In this document: positions 38,480 through 50,112 of the stretch, in pieces | Layout: every line of letters begins with the position of its first letter | Numbering within the stretch: the first letter of the stretch is position 1 | Assembly: GCA_013350335.1 (NCBI GenBank) | Contig: CM023538.1 | Location: 60,935,080-60,999,079, forward strand | DNA: 64,000 bases | Source: Chimonanthus salicifolius | Lineage: Eukaryota; Streptophyta; Magnoliopsida; Laurales; Calycanthaceae | Direction of reading: 5' to 3' | Made by a program: the position numbers and the translations under genes | Notes under the pieces: generated by a model | The model's database searches: none | Told to the model about the DNA's origin: nothing | Seen by the model: the letters and a program-made list of their open reading frames with translations, nothing else

Positions 38480-38703
38480 AGGGAACCTTTTGTATAACGG
38501 TATTTTTACTGTATAACTGCTTCTCTTTTTTATTCTAGGTGTGCTTTTCGGCCTCCCTTGTTTCTGGACTGTGTTCCAGTTTTGTTTTTGATGGGCCTAC
38601 GTCTAGGCCACTCTCCCTAACCCGAGCTGTGGGTATACACTATAATTTTTTAGGTTTCTCCTCTTTGAATGAAATAAACTAAACATCATTTAAAAAAAAA
38701 AAA
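38480..38703 (+). mobile_element. LINE-like 3' tail with poly-A
   Basis: Pyrimidine-rich plus-strand DNA, TTTGAATGAAATAAACTAAAC, then a run of thirteen A. No upstream LINE coding sequence is recognisable, so this is a severely 5'-truncated insertion. Confidence 0.4.
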
Positions 38704-39664
38704 ATTCTCTAACTTTCAGAAGAGGAAAATGGTGAATTTTTGTTTACATAGATTTTTCTCTTATATATTTTTGTATAATTTTTTTAAGAAAATAATAATT
38801 TTTTTATCCTTCATTAGGCATGGAGAAACGATTTCTTGAGAAACTAATGACACACCTTTAAAGAGTTGACTAAATGAATTTTAAGTGTCTTGATCATGTG
38901 TATATTCAACTTGGCCAATTTATTAAGTAGGTTCACACAATTCAACTAGCCTTCAAAATATTGGTTCAACTTGATACATTTCTTAAATGGATTAACCTGA
39001 TTTAACTAAGATTAAATGAGTTGTCCATATATGTCCTAACCCATATAAGTAGACGAATAATCTATTTTTTTTGAGTGGTAAAGATTTTTTTTATTAAATA
39101 AAAGGAGAAAGAATACAAAAAGGAAAACTCTTTCCAACATATACAAAAAGTCCCTCAAGCCCTTCAAAACATACACAAACACCAAACACTGCTAGATGAT
39201 CATCTAATAGATGAAAATAATATCAGTAAACGCCCATCTTTTTCTTTTAGCTACAATCTCTTATCTTTGGGATTCTGAAACCCCAATCGATTTCCGAGAG
39301 AAAAATCAAAGGAAAACACCTCGAACTCTCAATTTCTTTCTCATTCTAACTTGTTGGTTAAGATAGTGCAACTTGGGCTCGACCTAACTCAAAACCACAT
39401 GAGAACCCAAAAAAACTGGGTTTTGGAATTGGGCTTGGTTCACTCTCCCATGCGTGCTCAAAATATCAGGCCTCATTTTGAATTCCAATAAGGTCAGTCC
39501 TACTTCAAAAAGGCTAAACTTTGGCCCAAAAGCCTTATCTGACACCAATTTATAAGGCATCGATTTTCATTAGTTAATATTGTGAAGAATATAAACATTA
39601 TGAAATATATGACCTATATATTTATATTTTTAAAATAACACAAAGAAACCTACCTTGGACCCAG

Positions 39665-40008
39665 GGGTATAAAATTCAGCCGATACGTATCGGCCAGTTA
39701 AAAAAAAACTCGGCCTATTTATTTATTAAAAAAAAAAAAAATCAGTTGTAGACCCAGTCGATATCTCGGCCGTTATTCGTCTGATTCGGGCGAATATCGG
39801 CCTAGATATTGGCCGATATTTATATTTTTTAAGTTTTTTTAAAAACATCATTTTTTATATTTTTAAATGATTTTTTTTAAAAAAAGCCACCGAGCTTTTC
39901 AAAAGAAAATTTTTTTTGAGGAGAGAGAAAAATCTCGGCCGAACCGAGATCTCAGTCGATACGAAAATTCGGCCGAAATCTAGGTACGGCTAAATTTTCT
40001 ACCTCTGC
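39665..40008. mobile_element. CGGCCGA/TATCGG-type dispersed repeat, copy 2
   Basis: The fullest copy of the family at 14,332. It opens with CAGCCGATACGTATCGGCCAG, contains TATCGGCCTAGATATTGGCC, and closes with CGGCCGAAATCTAGGTACGG. The two halves are broadly inverted around a T/A-rich centre. Confidence 0.55.
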
Positions 40009-41349
40009 TTGGACCTAAAAATTCAACCCGAATGAGTGTGCATATGAATTTCAGGTTTGGAATTGGGCTCAAGACTTACAATTAAAACTTAGTCTGGGCT
40101 TGGTTTTAATAATTCGGGTCAACTAGGGTCTGGGCCTGGCCTAGGCTCCTAAATTAAAAATCGACCCAAGCTTGTGTTGGCCTAAAACCCTGCCTAGCCC
40201 TCTTCAGTTGCAGTCCTAGTTTGGCCCATACATTACTAAACTAGTCCAGCAACTCGGGAGTAGGCCCTATATTTGATCCAGGCCCTTAATTACAAATTGG
40301 CCTGAGCTTGGGTTGGCCAATAACCTGGCCTGGCCCTCTTCAGTTGTAGCCCGAGCTTAGATGCGTTCCCTTTTATATGTCAACCCTAGAATTCTAGTCT
40401 TAGTGAATCACAATGATAACTAAGTAAATATTATTAGACATAAGTAGGACTCTTAAAGTAGTGACTAAATCTCAAATAATCTACAAACAAGAAGGTATAA
40501 TGGACTTGCTTCCATATTATGAGTTGGCAAATGGGCTAAGACCTAACTTTAGGTCCATTGCTTGTGCTCAAATTTGCACACGTATGGATTGGATTCAGTG
40601 GGCATAGGTCTAATTAAGCTAACCTAACCTCTAATATAAATTCTAATTTAAATAATCTCAACTCTAATTTTATATTTATCTTATTAAATTCTAATTTTTA
40701 AGTTAAATAATTTAAAATTCTAACCATCCAACTTTACCTCAACGTAACAACTAATATAAATTCACTTATGCTAATCAAATCCCATCCACATCACTTAAAA
40801 TAACTTGGAGTTAAATGTATTTTTACATGTAGATAAGCTTTTGTGATATCTAAATGTTTTCCTATTATTAATATTGGAATAATTAATAAGAGAGGAAGAA
40901 GGTAAATGGAGAAAGAGTCCAAAAAACTAAGAGTTACTTGGACCTCAATTTATTTTTCAGGATTCAAGCCCAATTTAAAATAATTAGAGATTGCTTGGGC
41001 TCTTCGAGTTTGGGCCCTAATAATTGCAAGATAGATCCTTCTTTGACTCCTGGGCCTTAGCTTGAATTTGCTTACCAGACTTGCACCCCTAATCTTAATA
41101 CTCAACTCCGCATATGAGGTTGTTCTTGGGCTCAAACTTGACCCAACCTAGCCAAAATCCATAGTAAAAGAATGGGGTTGAACATGTGTATTTGATGGCC
41201 AGGTCGAGCTCGGGCTCAATTTTGAACCAATTTAATAAAGTGACAAGCTTGAGTTTTTAAGTAAAGCTTCTGGAAAGCCTGCTAGGATACATTTAGCTCA
41301 CTATAGAATTAATTTTTTTTATTCTTGATATTAAATTATTTTTAATAAT

Positions 41350-41690
41350 TAGGGCTGAAACTCAGGTCTAGTCACATCAGATTTCAATAAATCCAATCCA
41401 ACCCATGTCAAAACTTATTGAACTTGGCCTGACCCGACTCAAATTGCTCAATCTTACACCTGAATTTTGATCCGACTCAACTCAAGTGATATAGTTTATA
41501 ACTTGGTGCCCCGGGTCTGATAGAGTTGATTTTAATTTTTCAAACTGACTCGACCCAAATTTATGCAGACCTTTTATTTTCAATTCGACCCAACCTGATA
41601 TATACAAATTCATAGTCCAAACCCATTGATTTTTTGGGTTGGATCATGCAGGTCGGGTTTTTCGACGTTCAAGTTTAGAATTCATTTTAT
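41350..41690. mobile_element. GGGTCGGGT-type MITE, copy 3, degraded
   Basis: Left end AGGGCTGAAACTCAGGTC matches copy 2, with the GACCCGACTC-rich body. The right end fades after GATCATGCAGGTCGGGTT. Most diverged of the three copies. Confidence 0.55.
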
Positions 41691-42130
41691 GGAACCAACT
41701 CTTTTGTGTGGTATAATTCTCTATCAGTTTATGATATTGACCTTACAGTCCCTTGATTGCAACAAAAATGACAGATAAAAAGCAAGAACCATCCAATCAC
41801 TCATGTTTTGGAGATTGTCTCTTTACAGACAGGGGACACATGATCAAGAAATTTATGAGGAATATATCCTCTTACATGATGAAGAAGAACAATGAAATAC
41901 AAGCTTGGAATCATGTAATAGGGACCGACCACTCAATGAAAGTAATGGCTTTTTTCACATCAAAGTGTTCAGGCAGCTTTCAGTCCCCATTATTGAAGCT
42001 TGAAAGCAATTCCTCTTTTTATTTTCCTTTTCCTTTCTTTTCTTTTCCCCATTTCACTGAATTCTTAGAAAAGGCTTTAATAAAGTATAAAGACCACCAC
42101 TCTGTTGTTTTAAAAAGTAAGAATCAGAAC

Positions 42131-42493
42131 ATGAGTAGCAACAGGGCCAAGCACAAGAACAGGTCCATCTGTGAGAAAACAAAGAAGGTTGTGCTAAATG
42201 TAATTAGGATCTCATCTCTATCTCTTGCTCAACTTAGTCTTCGGTCCATCGGTTCGACACCAAATTCCGGCAACCATGGGCCTGTACAGAATGCAGGCAT
42301 TGCCGGTGAGGCACGACTGGTGTCTCTGGTCATCCATGGAAGCCAGCAATTAAGGGAGCCCAAGCATGAATCAGTGAGCACATCCTATGTGATGGAACCA
42401 GTTGAAGAGAGAGAGTCACAGCGCAAAATCACCGACATCGATGGGAGGGCGACGATCTTCATTCGCAACGTTCGTAAGAAATTTCAAAGTTAA
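42131..42493 (+). CDS. Small plant-specific protein of unknown function, 120 residues
   Basis: Single-exon frame starting MSSNRAKHKNRS and ending FIRNVRKKFQS then TAA. The second half is clearly richer in G and C than its surroundings and codon-like. The N-terminus is basic, followed by a hydrophobic/serine stretch (KKVVLNVIRISSLSLAQLSL, residues 19-38). The C-terminal motif DIDGRATIFIRNVRKKF resembles the short terminal motif of DUF761-type and related small plant proteins, which read like ID..A..FI...R. I know no function. The frame is open further 5', to an ATG at 41753, but the DNA from 42,015 to 42,060 is a CT-rich leader-like tract, so I prefer the internal ATG. No intron is needed. It could still be a chance frame. 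Confidence 0.55.
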   Translation: MSSNRAKHKNRSICEKTKKVVLNVIRISSLSLAQLSLRSIGSTPNSGNHGPVQNAGIAGEARLVSLVIHGSQQLREPKHESVSTSYVMEPVEERESQRKITDIDGRATIFIRNVRKKFQS

Positions 42494-43470
42494 TTCTCCT
42501 TTTAATCATATAAAACATCTAAGATTGTGTCTCTTAAGGGGGGGGAGGGGGGACTATGGGCAGTGGAGCCATGTTTATATTTGAATAAATTGGTGAAAGA
42601 AGTAGCTAAGATGCATTTTGTTGGCTTGGTTCTTATTTGTTTTCATTTGATTTAAGCATGGAAGACCTTGTGATTCACTTGTATGGTTTTCAAGGAACGA
42701 GAGCTGCTTATATATGTATTGCTATGGTCTGTTTCCAGTTTTCTAGTTTTAGATTTCTTTTTTTTCTCTTTAAATTTGTGCTTGGAGTGAGCTTAATACA
42801 GAGAAAGTCAAGTGTGGCAGGTGACTTGTGTAGGAGAGATGATGGAACTATTCTAATTTTCTATTTATGATTAGGGTGGGCTTAAACTAAAAATATGGAA
42901 ATTAAAGGTATCATGTAATATGGGGTAAGTGTGAAAATTATTTGCATCTCCCTTGTCAATTAAGGAGAGATCCTTTACAACATCTAGTAATGACTAATTA
43001 TGGAAAATCTAATAATCTAAATATATCTTTAATATCTATTTAGATTTAGATTCTAACAGTAAGAGAAAAGTGTCGCACTTAACTCAAAAGGATTGATGAG
43101 ATGGTCAAGAATCCATCTCACGAAGAGAGAGTCCTTGTTGTGCTTAAACCCACACAATCACAAATCAAAGAGAAAATCACACACACTAATCAAGCACAAG
43201 AAGAAAGAGAATACATAGAGATACGTGGTTCGGCAACAATTTCTACATCCACGGAGCGTTAATCAGAATCCACTATGAAGAGAAATACAGGTACAAAGGA
43301 TTAACCCAACCCTTCTCCCTCTCTAGTTTTTCCTCTCTCTCTTACCCAGCTGCTACAGTGATCCAGCTTACCCTAAAAGGAAAAGAAAGAGAGACTATAT
43401 ATTAATGGACTTTAGTTAGAAGGCTAGACTCACTTAGCCCATTGAGCTTTACAGACAGACCAGGCCAATA

Positions 43471-43785
43471 GGGCTTTTGAACCAAAAACCAACAGTCCTG
43501 AGATTGATTTCTACTCCACTCAAAGGACCACTTTCTCTAGAGTTACGTGGTTTGCGGGTAGGAAGGCTTGCATATACTTCCAGGATTAGTTGAGGGCTCA
43601 AAGACTTTTGAACCCCAATAAGGCTTTTGAGCCAAAAACCAACAGTCCTGAGATTGATATCTACTCCACTCAAAGGACCACTCTCTCTAGAGTTACGTGG
43701 TATGTGGGTAGGAAGGCTTGAACTTTGAGGATGAGTTGGGGGCTCAAAGACTTTTGAATCCCTTAGTTATAAAAAAACAAAAAGA
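43471..43785 (+). mobile_element. SINE-like unit in two tandem copies (150-bp period)
   Basis: The block GGGCTTTTGAACCAAAAACC ... CTCAAAGGACCACTTTCTCTAG ... GAGGGCTCAAAGAC at 43471-43620 recurs with few changes from 43621, and the second copy ends in an A-rich tail near 43,770. The body matches the SINE at 49,928 in module order. High identity implies a fairly recent tandem duplication. Confidence 0.6.
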
Positions 43786-44642
43786 AAAGTGTCACACTTC
43801 TGAACCAGTTGAGTTTCTTTATTTCTTTACCACAAAGAATCTCTATTTTGAATTCCTTTTATGGGTTTGCCATTCTCAATAAAAGGTGGAGAAACCTATT
43901 TTTTTTCTAGTATAATGAACAAAGATAATGGTCACAATAGATGCGACGATGGCTAGAGGTGAATTTATTTTACTTTTACTGTAGCACTAGATAATTTATA
44001 GTGTTCCTAATCGCTAGCTATCACGCAGAATAGTTCAAGAGTAGAAATGATTTTCATTCAACTACAACAGTAAAAAAACCAAATTCCATGGGTAATGCCT
44101 ACTCTTCTTAGGTAGAAATGATTTACTTTCAACCATTTTTCCCACAACCAAACAGCAAAACAAGGTCATTTAGAAGTGAGCCAGTCTCTCTAGAGTTATC
44201 CCAAGTAAATCAAAAGTCATCCTTCCATTTGGTGTGATCTGAACTCACAATAATAACATTGTATCTGTTATTGTTAGTTGTTTAGGCACAATTATAATAT
44301 GAAAAACTCGTGATTCTGCTCAAATATTGTTAGGTCATCTGAGGAGTGCAGACCACCTAAACCCAACCAAAATTCATAGGAACAGGCAACTTAGGGCACA
44401 AGCCTCATCAATCTCAATCAACCCTAACTGAAACTTAAGTTGAGTTCTCTAATTCGGGTCAGGCCAGCCATGACTGTAACTTCACAAGATAAAAGGGATG
44501 AAACTCGGATGGGTTGAGCTAAAAAATAGGAGGGTTTGAAAGGTATTTCAAAAGACACTTCCTGTAAAGTAGATTCATTCAATTTGAAAAGTCTGGTCAA
44601 GAGTTCAATGATCAATGACCAACAAAGAGTTACTTTCAAATA

Positions 44643-44873
44643 AATTTTTTTTTTTTATCTAATGAGGAAATTCACTCTAAATGAATTCAAACAAGATACA
44701 ATACAAGGTGTGAAAGGCATTTTCACCCAATGTTTTTTTTATGTCCTATATTGGAATAGGGGACAATTTTAACTATAGAGAGTAGCCCAAAGAAATTTGA
44801 TGCGAATCGAACTTAAGACCTCCTTTCATAAGAAGATCTTCTTGACGGTCAAACCAACCCCCCCTGAGTTGAT
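44643..44873 (-). mobile_element. tRNA-derived SINE, minus strand
   Basis: On the minus strand GGTTGGTTTGACCGTCAAG (box A) is followed by GTCTTAAGTTCGATTCGC (box B). A run of fourteen T on the plus strand at about 44643-44656 would be its poly-A tail. Confidence 0.55.
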
Positions 44874-45140
44874 TTTTCTTCCAGGTTGCTTTTGGATGAG
44901 GGGGTGTAAGGGTAATGGGGGGTTACCTCTCATTACCCTTGTTGGTAACCAAGTGGTAAGGGTACAAATTGAAGTTTTTACCTCTCTTTTCTCACTTTTG
45001 AAAACTCTTTCGTTAATTCTTTTCTTTCAAGGGATTTTCATATTACATGGAGTAACTCCTGATAAGAGATAATCCCAGAGAACCCAAGATAAATCGAAAC
45101 CCAGCTCCAATGTTACTTGAATTTCTTTAGGGGAGCCAGA

Positions 45141-46579
45141 TAGACACCCGAGAAATTTTTCCCTACACATTTGTTTTCCAAAAATTGATGAAAATTACCA
45201 TTTTATCCTTCCACTTAAAAACGCCGCATCCACTAAACTAAAAAATCGTTTGGAGGATGTGATCCACCAAATGAAAAAATTCGTTTGAAGGAAGTGGGAT
45301 GTGAAATGGATTTTCAAACGAATCCGTTTCTCGACCGATTTCTACAAACAAGGTATCAAAATTTATCTACTCTAAGTTTTATGAACTCCAGGACTTATTT
45401 TAAATTAAAGGGGTATAGTTTTGGGCTTAAAAAATCGTACCCAAAGAATCAAGGAACTTCTCTCTTAATTCTTTGGGTACAATTTTTGAAACCCAAAACT
45501 ATACTATACCTTTTTAGTTAAAATCAATCCCAGAGTTCATATAGACACCAAATCTTTCCCTATACATTTGTTTTCAAAAAATTGATGAAAATTACCATTT
45601 TACCCTTCCACTTAAAAACGCCAAATCCACCGAACTAAAAAATCGTTCGGAGGATGTGATCCACCGAATGAAAAAATTCGTTCGAAGGAAGTGGGATGTG
45701 AAGTGGATTTTCAAAAGAATCCGTTTCTCGACCGATTTCTACATACAAGGTATCAAAATTCATCTACTCTAAGTTTTATGAACTCCATAACTGATTTTAA
45801 ATGAAAATGGTATAGTTTTGGGCTTAAAAAATAGTACCCAAAGAATCAAGGAACTTCCCTCTTAATTCTTTGGGTACAATTTTTTAAGCCCAACACTATA
45901 CTATACCCTTTTTAGTTAAAATCAGTCCCAGAGTTCATATAGACACCTGAGAAATCTTTCCCTATACATCTGTTTTCAAAAAATTGATAAAAATTACCAT
46001 TTTACCCTTCCATTTAAAAACGTTGCATCCATCGAACTAAAAAATTGTTCGGAGGATGTGATCCACCGAATGAAAAAATTCGTTCGAAGGAAGTAGGATG
46101 TGATTCACCGAATGAAAAAATTCGTTCGAAGGAAGTAGGATGTGAAGTGGATTTTCAAATGAATCCATTTCTCGATCAATTTCTATATACAAGGTATCAA
46201 AATTCATCTACTCTAAGTTTTATGAACTTTTTTAAGTAAAAAGAGTATAATTTTGGACTTAAAAAATTATATTCAAAGAATCAAGGAACTTCTCTCTTAA
46301 TTCTTTGATTACAAATTTTGAAGTCCAAAACTATGCTATACCCTTTTCATTTAAAATCAGTCGTAGAGTTTATAAAATTAAAAGTAAATAAATTTTGATA
46401 TCATATTTATAAAAATCAGTTAATAAATGACTTTATTTGGAAATTTCATTTCACAGTCCATTCAGTTCAAAGGAATTTTTTCATTCAGTGGATTTTTTGA
46501 TTTGATGAAAGCAACGTTTTTAAGTAGAAGAATCAACTTTTAAAAAACGATTTATAAAAAAATATTTGCGGGGTGTCTA
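45141..46579. mobile_element. Foldback element with one arm amplified threefold
   Basis: The left end TAGACACCCG and right end CGGGGTGTCTA are inverted, and the inversion continues, imperfectly, for roughly 300 bp inward (shared ACTTAAAAACG, GAATGAAAAAATTC, TCAAAATTTATTTAC-like blocks). The left arm plus central hairpin occurs three times in tandem, starting at 45141, 45542 and 45940 (periods 401 and 398 bp). Each copy has a hairpin whose arms are TATAGTTTTGGGCTTAAAAA ... and its inverse, with a loop near CAAGGAACTTC. Only the last copy is followed by a full right arm. Copy 3 also holds a 42-bp repeat (GATGTGAT ... GGAAGTAG, starting 46055 and 46097). No coding frame. Confidence 0.75.
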
Positions 46580-46920
46580 CATGAGCTCGCTTTCTTTAAT
46601 GAGTAATGGCATGGTAGCATCTCCTTAAAGGTCTCTGTCATCATCATTTGAAAGAGGTTAGCAAAACCAACAAAATATACGTCATCACCATCGTTTCAGT
46701 AAGATTGGCTTTCTTGTGACATCATCATCGTTTCAGAAAGATTGGCTTTCTTGTGACTTTTCTAGTGCTGCACGTTTGTAACTTGCAAAAGTCCTACCTT
46801 TTGTTGGGGCTAATCTTACCTCTGGATATTTTAAGTTAAAAAATAATTTTAAAATTATAGAAAAGATTTTATTATTAAATACATTATGTATTACTTTAGT
46901 ATATAGAAGATAGATCATTA

Positions 46921-47194
46921 TTTTTTAAGTACTATTTTTAAAAAAGTTCAAATTGAATATTCAGACTAATTACGATAATATGATAAAAAATACTTTAAAA
47001 CTTTAAAGTCTTTTGACACTCCTAAATATATTTTTGGCACAGCTTAGGGATATCTTTACTTATAAAACACGGTGTTTTAAGTATTTAGGAGTGTCAAAAG
47101 AGCTTGAAGTTTTAAAGTATTTTTATTAGATTATCGTAATAGTTCGGATATTTAATTTGAGAAATTTTAAAAATATACAGTACTTAAAAAATAA
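46921..47194. repeat. Long imperfect hairpin
   Basis: Left arm 46921-47030 pairs with right arm 47074-47194: for example CTTTTGACACTCCTAAATA against TATTTAGGAGTGTCAAAAG, and TTTTTTAAGTACT against AGTACTTAAAAAA. The loop is about 45 bases. Likely a foldback MITE; no target duplication found. Confidence 0.75.
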
Positions 47195-47218
47195 CTTTAA
47201 AATTTTAAAGAAAATCAA

Positions 47219-47345
47219 TTCATTCAAATGAATCGAGTGAACAATAACATGCGTTACTGTTCACTCGATTCATTCCATCAGTTCATTCAAATGAACAGGT
47301 GAACAGTAATGCGCGTTACTGTTCACTTGATTCATTTGAATGAAT
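47219..47345. repeat. Two adjacent palindromes
   Basis: First hairpin arm AATCGAGTGAACA with its inverse around a GCGTTA-type loop; second TTCATTCAAATGAACAGGTG with its near inverse around AATGCGCGTT. Further GTTCGAACGAA palindromes follow at about 47,367 and 47,436. Confidence 0.8.
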
Positions 47346-47438
47346 TAAATTTATACGGGGCATTCGTTCGAACGAATCAAAATTGCGGGGGTATGCATGT
47401 ATTCATTTGAACGAATGCCAAAATGAACTGGACATTCG

Positions 47439-47590
47439 TTCGAACGAATGAAAATGCAGGGGTATCGTGGTAATTAGTCACCTATACCTAGAATCGGGTA
47501 TGTAGAGGCAAAAATTCGAACGAATGAAAATGCAGGAGTATCGTGGTAATTAGCCACCTATACCTAGAATCGGGTATGTAGAGGCAAAAA
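47439..47590. repeat. 76-bp tandem duplication
   Basis: TTCGAACGAATGAAAATGCA ... GGTATGTAGAGGCAAAAA occurs twice with a 76-bp period and only a couple of differences (GGGG/GAGT, TAGTCA/TAGCCA). Confidence 0.9.
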
Positions 47591-47599
47591 TTCAGGGTG

Positions 47600-47770
47600 T
47601 GTAAAAATCGAGCCCTTTTTATTCTTTTGGGTTTTTGTTGTGCCTATTTTACATTTTTTTTTTAGGTTCTTCTGTGTCCTGTTCGGACTGTAGATCTTAT
47701 GTACATTTTAGGCTTTTTCCCCCTTTTTGAATAAATTTATAACCACCATTCAAATTTTTTTTTAATGAAA
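47600..47770 (+). mobile_element. LINE-like 3' tail
   Basis: T-rich stretch with CTGTGTCCTGTTCGGACTG, TTTTTGAATAAATTTATAAC and a short A-rich end. Similar in layout to 38,480-38,703. No coding sequence left. Confidence 0.35.
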
Positions 47771-47835
47771 ATAGGATTTTAAATATCAAAATTACATCCA
47801 ACTTTGTTCAACCTTTCTAAAATATTAGCATTAGT

Positions 47836-47836
<1 letters not shown>

Positions 47837-47868
<32 letters not shown>
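47837..47868. repeat. (AT)n microsatellite
   Basis: About 15 AT units; a shorter one lies at 48,227-48,251. Confidence 0.95.
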
Positions 47869-47872
<4 letters not shown>

Positions 47873-48597
47873 AATAAAACAAATACTAATATCAATTCAA
47901 AATGAAAAATATTCCAATAAAAGATTAAAAACCCCACATATATCATATCTAACAATAAAATATAACCAATAACAGTAATAGTTTTCAGAAAAGAAAAATA
48001 TCTTTTTTTTTTAAATTTATGTGTGAGAAACTGCAGGAAATCCAACATAAAACCCTCAAGGGTGATACCTACTACCTTTAGAATACACCAAATTACGTCT
48101 CAAATTTAGCACCTCCAACTTCCTGAAAATAATTTTTAGAAAAGAAAAATATCTATGAACAATATTCCAGTGGAAATGCCCTATATGCGTTATTCTTTTT
48201 TAAAATGATGGATGAATAAAAATTTGTATATATATATATATATATATATACTATTTTTAAAAAAAATATAAAAAAATTACTGGTATCTAAACCTAAGTAC
48301 CTAACACCATGCCAACCTTTTGATACAAGAAAGACAATAGTGTTTGAATTTTCACACGTGACGCTTCAAAGTTTCCAAAATAAAAAAAACATGAGAACAC
48401 AATTGGATTCCTCTCTTGGGCTAAAAGGTGAGTTGGATTTACATGTTGTTTTAAGTAAATTATTTAATGATTTCTCATTTTACTCCTTTATCACTTTCCG
48501 AGAATTTTCTCTCTCCTCATTTTTTTTTAAAATCTCAGTAGTTTTTTTTGAAATATTCATTTAAAAAAGGCTATTTTAAAAAAAAAATATTTAAGAA

Positions 48598-48740
48598 ATA
48601 TAAATATCGGCCGGTATATAGGCCGATATTCATCCGATAAGATAATTTTTTTTTAAAATAAAAAATAAATATCGGTCCAGATATTTGTTTTTTTTAAATA
48701 AAAATAAAAATCGACTGATATTTGACCGAGATTTTGACCC
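48598..48740. repeat. CGGCCGA/TATCGG-type dispersed repeat, copy 3
   Basis: AATATCGGCCGGTATATAGGCCGATATTC followed by T/A-rich DNA and ATATTTGACCGAGATTTTGAC (split here into two motifs). Same family as 14,332 and 39,665. Confidence 0.5.
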
Positions 48741-49018
48741 ATGCCGGTGAGACAACTTGTAGGGTCACTATTATTAAATTAGTTGCAATTATTTGGATAT
48801 TTCATATATCAGAATTCAACCCAATAAAGTTTTCCATTCATATGATCTGATTTAAAGACTCATGTTAGCCCCTCTAAATAAAAAATCTTGGCTCTGCCCT
48901 TGATGTCTTGATGATATTATTGGCTAATATTTATTCTAGTCAATGAGTAAAATTATTTTCTAACTTAAAGTATTGCAGGTAGTTTAGTGTAGTTTAGTGT
49001 ATTCATAGAATCATAGTT

Positions 49019-49325
49019 AAAATATATATATCGTATCGACCAATATATCTTAAGATTTTAAAGGGTGATATGTATTATCCGAGATACATCATATCATCTC
49101 AGGCCCATACAATCTCGCCGATATCTTGGGCCAGATATCTGGTCAAATATCGATCGAGATTTCAAATATTGTCAAGTATATCGTCAAATATCGCCCACAT
49201 AATTTCTCAAATTTTTAATTTTTTTTAAATAAAAATCGAGAGGAGAGAGAAATGTATTGGCCGAACCATTATTTTCATGTCGCCGGCAAGTATCGGTCGC
49301 CTGATACTAGACTTAATTTCACCTC
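49019..49325. repeat. CGGCCGA/TATCGG-type dispersed repeat, copy 4
   Basis: Contains CGTATCGACCAATATATC, CTCGCCGATATCTTGGGCC, AATATCGATCGAGATTTC and ends near GCAAGTATCGGTCGCC. Same motif mix and T/A-rich core as the other copies. Confidence 0.5.
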
Positions 49326-49927
49326 CATTATGAAAAATGAATACCATTTAATCTAAAAGAAATTAATTACAAATGCATATATTTACCTAAGAAAATTGCA
49401 TAATTTTCATTCAATTTGAGTATATATGAGGCTTAACTAAACAAAAAAAAAAAAAAATGAATTCAAAATATATCTAAGTATATAGACTTTGAAAATGCAT
49501 AGACTCTAAGAGCAACTGTATGATGACGGTACGAAACCCAAGTCATGAATGAATTTCGACTCAAACAAAAGTTGGGTTCTTTACTACTTACTCCTTATAA
49601 GTTGTTTTAATACTAATAAAATGTCCTTTTTAAGTGAACCAATATGGAAAAAGATAAAATATTTTCTAGTCTTAATACAATCAAACTTATTAATTACAAC
49701 CAAAGCATTATTATAACTTGATTAATTGATTTTCACATGATATAAAGTTGTTGAACCTAACTTTTCTAAATAATAAACATACTTGAATTATATGAAAATA
49801 AAATAAAAATTGTGATCCCATGATACCTTACTACAAACCCAATGATAACTTCTTTAATATATTTTAAAATTGCAAAAACTTGGTTTCCTCAGTAAGATAA
49901 TTGAATATTTTATCTAATAAATAACTT

Positions 49928-50112
49928 GTGAGGTTGGTTTGGCAGTCGAGAACCCGCCTGATATGCAGGAGATTTTGAGTTCAAGTCACTTTCAATATAA
50001 AAAGGTCACTCTCTATAATGTTACCCTCTTTATGTAGGTAGGGATGTTCGCATATGCCCTAAAGATTAGTTAGGTGATCTAAGAGGTCTACATTGATCTT
50101 AAAAAAAAAAAA
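49928..50112 (+). mobile_element. tRNA-derived SINE, near full length
   Basis: GTGAGGTTGGTTTGGCAGTC (box A), GAGTTCAAGTCAC (box B), then the body AAAAAGGTCACTCTC and GCATATGCCCTAAAGATTAG, ending in twelve A. About 185 bp. A sibling is at 50,541-50,720. Confidence 0.7.

Larger units (their letters stand above)
28559..42130. other. Repeat-rich intergenic region
   Basis: Starts with the spermidine synthase promoter side. Defined parts are listed separately: TRIM at 31,127, tandem repeats at 32,596 and 35,148, MITEs at 36,141, 37,382 and 41,350, LINE tail at 38,480 and foldback repeat at 39,665. The stretch 28.8-31.1 kb is plain AT-rich DNA. At 40,020-41,170 there are degenerate GGCCTGGGC/GGGCTC-rich repeats, including a doubled block ending GGCCCTCTTCAGTTG (near 40,210 and 40,345). 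None of the open frames here shows a recognisable protein. Confidence 0.6.
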
